A model generated the notes under the pieces. The model had not been told where the DNA came from. It made no database searches and was given only the letters and a program-made list of their open reading frames with translations. From assembly GCA_035542975.1 (NCBI GenBank), contig DATKKK010000083.1:1-7323 (forward strand): DNA of 7,323 nucleotides, written 5' to 3'. This stretch comes from DATKKK01 sp035542975. GTDB taxonomy: Archaea > Thermoproteota > Bathyarchaeia > Bathyarchaeales > Bathycorpusculaceae. The position numbers and the translations under genes were made by a program. This document shows, piece after piece, positions 6,445 to 7,323 of this stretch. Every line of letters starts with the position of its first letter. Position 1 is the stretch's first letter.

Positions 6445-7323
6445 TTAATGGTTTGGGTTTGGGTTTTGGTTGTGTAGGCGTTGGTGTTCCCATGTTTCGA
6501 AGTCTGTTGGGGGTGGGATGATTTGGTTTTTGGGTTTTCTTTTTAGTGTGGCGGCTTTGTTTGGGCATCCTGTGGCGCAGAGTCCGCAGCCGATGCATTT
6601 TTTGAGGTTTATTGTGGGTTTGCCGTTTTTTTGGGTGATGGCGTGTACTTGGCATCTTTTTGTGCATGTTCCGCAGTTTTGGCATTTTTCTGGGTCGATG
6701 GCGGCGTAGTAGTTGGCTTGGGCTACGCTGTTTTCTATGCCGAAGTCGGTTATTCCGCGTAGTATTCCGCAGCAGCATCCGCAGCAGTTGCAGATGTAGC
6801 CGAGGTCTTTCATGATGTTGCTTACGGTGTGGACGAGGCCTATTTTTTCGGTTTTGTCTAGTAGTGCTAGTGCTTCTTCTTTTGTGATGTCTAGTGGGTG
6901 TGGTGGGCGTTCGGTTTTGGAGAAGCTGAGGCATGTGCGTAGTGGGAAGGTGCATCGGCGTTTTCCTATTTTGTCTTGTTGTACTCGGCATATGCAGTCG
7001 CGGAGGTGGAAGGTTTTTGAGTTTTGGAGTATGTTTCGTACGTCGTCGTATGGGAGGATTAGTTCGGTTTTTATGGCTTTTTGTGCTGGGATTACTCGGT
7101 GTAGTGCTGGTTGTGGTTGCATTATGCCTTTTGCTCCGCCGTTTGTTAGGTATTCTTCGACTAGGTGTGCGAGTTCGTGGTCCATTGTTTCTAGTTGGGA
7201 TTCGTAGATGCCTACGATGAATGGTGCTAGTCTGAGGGTTGGTTGTCCGTTTTGTTGTTTGTGCCATAGTAGGCCTTTTTTTGCCATGTTGGTTAGTGTT
7301 TGTTCTGCTTTGTCTGGTGGGAT
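6445..7323 (-). CDS. Multi-cluster 4Fe-4S binding protein, N-terminus beyond window edge
   Basis: The minus-strand frame is open from the right edge to the TAA at 6445-6447, showing 292 residues (numbered from the first visible codon). The first possible ATG, at 7287, is probably internal: the 12 codons before it read IPPDKAEQTLTN and continue into MAKKGLL as a winged-helix-like segment common in this family. Cysteine groups in order are DCICR (C110, C112) with C124 and C131; CNCCGCCCG (C178, C180, C181, C183-C185); and a two-[4Fe-4S] ferredoxin domain, C214-x2-C217-x2-C220-x3-C224 and C243-x2-C246-x2-C249-x3-C253-P. I recognise the architecture from annotated '4Fe-4S binding proteins' of anaerobic archaea and bacteria, but no function is established. 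An electron-transfer or redox-sensing role is inferred. The C-terminus ends in an Asn/Pro/His-rich tail. The coding strand is unusually A+C-rich. Confidence 0.9.
   Translation of the reverse strand: MPPDKAEQTLTNMAKKGLLWHKQQNGQPTLRLAPFIVGIYESQLETMDHELAHLVEEYLTNGGAKGIMQPQPALHRVIPAQKAIKTELILPYDDVRNILQNSKTFHLRDCICRVQQDKIGKRRCTFPLRTCLSFSKTERPPHPLDITKEEALALLDKTEKIGLVHTVSNIMKDLGYICNCCGCCCGILRGITDFGIENSVAQANYYAAIDPEKCQNCGTCTKRCQVHAITQKNGKPTINLKKCIGCGLCATGCPNKAATLKRKPKNQIIPPPTDFETWEHQRLHNQNPNPNH
6450..6469 (+). repeat. GGGTTT-type repeat, possible two-tetrad G-quadruplex
   Basis: The plus strand carries four G tracts (6450-6451, 6455-6457, 6461-6463, 6468-6469) separated by TTT or TTTT loops. It encodes the Asn-Pro repeats at the end of the iron-sulfur protein on the other strand and lies just upstream of the mdh promoter. 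Only two-tetrad folding is possible, and the local G+T richness could explain it. Confidence 0.3.

Noticed and set aside
6410..7267. A 285-codon minus-strand open frame overlapping the iron-sulfur gene
   Set aside because: Its product is a monotonous Arg/Lys/Thr/Pro/His sequence with no fold or motif. It is a by-product of the A+C-rich coding strand; the overlapping frame has the cysteine motifs.

Overview
The window looks archaeal. Five starts have an A/T-rich TATA-like element at a distance that puts transcription start on, or 10 to 25 nt before, the start codon, and two genes (1945 and 6384) appear to be leaderless. The proteins suit an anaerobe rich in iron-sulfur enzymes: a cysteine-rich DUF3795 protein, an aldo/keto reductase with a two-cluster ferredoxin tail, and a multi-cluster ferredoxin-like protein. 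An uncultivated TACK-type archaeon such as Bathyarchaeia is my best guess, but it rests on general resemblance, not on a marker gene.

Layout. Positions 1-461 (minus) hold a DUF3795 cysteine-rich protein cut by the left edge. A divergent promoter region (462-641) follows, with a perfect 7-bp inverted repeat upstream of the TATA box of an MFS transporter (642-1883, plus). Next is a tight two-gene plus-strand unit: an FAD-dependent L-2-hydroxyglutarate oxidase-like enzyme (1945-3060) and an Ldh2-family malate/L-lactate/sulfolactate-type dehydrogenase (3070-4170), 9 nt apart with a Shine-Dalgarno sequence across the first stop codon. After a 127-nt intergenic region with its own promoter comes the aldo/keto reductase with C-terminal [4Fe-4S] motifs (4298-5443, plus). 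It converges, with a 23-nt gap, on an NAD-dependent malate dehydrogenase of the LDH/MDH superfamily (5467-6384, minus). Upstream of that, on the same strand, is an iron-sulfur protein (6445-7323, minus) whose N-terminus lies beyond the right edge.

How they may work together. Three enzymes have families that act on 2-hydroxyacid/2-oxoacid pairs: FAD oxidase, Ldh2 dehydrogenase and MDH. The region may therefore serve interconversion of hydroxyacids such as malate, 2-hydroxyglutarate or sulfolactate, with the MFS protein as a possible permease and the iron-sulfur proteins as electron carriers. That functional link is inference from proximity. Only the LhgO-like/Ldh2 pair has direct operon evidence.

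I found no tRNA, rRNA, CRISPR array, insertion sequence or attachment site. The points most worth a second look are the candidate operator at 564-580, the oxidase/Ldh2 pair in a probable anaerobe, the CxCC-x-CCC motif in the right-edge protein, and a strand-composition switch inside the aldo/keto reductase gene.
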